A DNA stretch of 64,000 nucleotides, taken from the NCBI GenBank assembly GCA_001632425.1, contig KV425575.1, positions 243,462 to 307,461 of the forward strand, written 5' to 3'. Below, piece by piece: positions 61,211 to 64,000 of this stretch (the stretch's first letter is position 1; the number at the start of each line of letters is the position of its first letter). Source of the stretch: Neolentinus lepideus HHB14362 ss-1. Its lineage: Eukaryota; Basidiomycota; Agaricomycetes; Gloeophyllales; Gloeophyllaceae. The notes under the pieces are model-generated. The model saw only the letters and a program-made list of their open reading frames with translations. It had not been told where the DNA came from and made no database searches. The position numbers were made by a program, and so were the translations under genes.

Positions 61211-62257
61211 ATGTGTTTCCCTTTATATTGTGTTGTACTTTATACTTGTATCGGTTTCTTTATTTATAATCTATTTCTTTGTTTTCCACTCTTATCGCGT
61301 CCATTGCGGATGGATATCAATGAATGTTGTATGACTGAATGAGAGTAAATGTCGGACAACATTCAAGAGAAAGAAACACGACGATATGTGGATGACTGGC
61401 GTGGGTTCTTCTGTCCGTGACGTTTAGACTCATCTCGCGCTCTTCTTTTAACAGCACTAAGACAGTATGCCATATCGTCCTGTAGAGTCGGGAACCCATC
61501 ATAGCGTGCTGTTTTGTCCACCTAATTGCGCATATCCAAGGCCTCGTCCGCAGACTCAACTGTGGAAGCAGATTGAGGGTCGGACGCTTCGATATTATCC
61601 GTTCAGCGAGCTACGAAGAGTATCTCGGTTCTGTCAGCCAGTAGCAGGGGGTCGCGAACAGCAGAGAAATGCAACAGCGTAGTCACCACCCAACGAACCG
61701 CCCCTTGGAAATGTGACAAGTTACAATTGAATATTCCCATTTCGGGGAAATATCAGGTGACCTCCCAGGCGCGTTGCTTAGTAAGCAGATTGTGGTTGCC
61801 CGCACCTGCCTTGTGTGTGAACCGGCTCTCAACTCTGTCATGGTGAGTATCACAGTCTTGACTGTTTTTATGCAGCTCGCTTTTTTTTGACAAGGTACAA
61901 TTTCATCTAATCTGCCCTACGATGAGCGGACGACTACCTCTGACGACGACGAGGCTGACCCACGTGAGGCATTAACTATGGACACCCTTGTCAAACGATG
62001 AGTAGATATCTGGCTTTCCACCGCACCTTGTCTCATGAAGAATGGAGCTCGGCTTCGGCGTGTATAACTACTTTCAGCACCGCGCTGTTACATGCGGATC
62101 CAGACGGCGACATAATAATTAGCGTTGCGTTCTTGATGGTCTCATCATACGCGAGGCTTATCAATAAAAGCTAGCCTTCCCGCTTGTCTTTGGCTATAAA
62201 ATGCATCGATGAATTTGTTCTAGATTCAGGTTGTGCCTCTGAGCATTCCTAATCACC
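61211..62257. other. Intergenic, no gene seen
   Basis: Short ORFs only (for example 61467..61682). Confidence 0.45.
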
Positions 62258-63647
<1,390 letters not shown>

Positions 63648-64000
63648 CAGGGCCACGACGAACCCGGTAAGAAAGGAGCTGACTGGTGATTGCAATAAGG
63701 ATAGGTACATGGTATATACATGTATCAGTAGAAATGAGGTAGTACTAGTTATTGGATACGACAGTGCAATTATGATAAGAGGTAACCGGGCACTGTAAGG
63801 CGTATTGCACTACAAAGATCAGGAAGTGGGCTCTTGTCCAGTGCAGGTAGAGTCCTTTTGTATGCTGCTATGTGCAGATGATGTTGGCCTCCTTCCGAGC
63901 GTCGACGCTGTGAATATGTCGTGCGAGATGCTATAGAAACTGGCCAAGAGGGAGCACGAAAATCTGGTTGGAGATGAGGATACCGTAGTCGTCGTCGTCG
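63648..64000. other. Window end, no gene seen
   Basis: Ends in a short GTC repeat, possibly the start of an acidic or Val/Asp-rich coding exon outside the window. Confidence 0.3.

Overview
The window is nuclear DNA of a filamentous basidiomycete, most likely an Agaricomycete. The genes are packed on both strands and cut by many short GT-AG introns (mostly 44-70 bp). They include classic fungal genes: plasma-membrane H+-ATPase, DASH subunit DAM1, condensin YCG1, a Polo kinase, UDP-glucose:glycoprotein glucosyltransferase, and a divergent H2A/H2B pair. Several genes are visible only after splicing short exons by eye; I give exon ends where I could fix them. No database search was run.

Layout. 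0-16 kb: a CmcJ/AsaB-type oxidoreductase, a NUDIX hydrolase, a two-finger C2H2 factor, an unrecognised spliced gene near 6.4-7.3 kb, a seven-exon MAPEG protein, DAM1, and a 799-residue acidic unknown protein. 16-28 kb: condensin subunit YCG1 and Polo kinase diverge from a shared promoter carrying an ACGCGT box and two CACGTG boxes; PMA1 follows. 28-32.6 kb is gene-poor and holds a tandem repeat of about 335 bp. 32.6-38.6 kb: a large disordered RING-H2 protein, a 504-bp hairpin-like element with 135-bp inverted arms, and a short-chain dehydrogenase.

40-42.3 kb is the most unusual part. A 142-aa HEPN protein carries R-x4-H-x-Y, and 0.8 kb away on the opposite strand is a nucleotidyltransferase carrying GS-x10-D-x-D. 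These are the signatures of the prokaryotic HepT/MntA toxin-antitoxin pair, here with spliceosomal introns in a fungal chromosome. A small unrecognised ORF lies between them.

42.6-61.2 kb: UGGT ending in HEEL, a TBC1D20/Gyp8-type RabGAP, an F-box-like gene, an MFSD5-type transporter, a membrane-tailed class-3 aldehyde dehydrogenase, and H2A/H2B around a promoter with a long palindrome. 62.2-63.65 kb: an old-yellow-enzyme pseudogene with four in-frame stops.

Functional themes: mitosis (DAM1, YCG1, Polo kinase, histones) and the ER/secretory pathway (UGGT, Gyp8-like RabGAP, fatty aldehyde dehydrogenase) are well represented. The HEPN-MNT pair has no obvious link to either.
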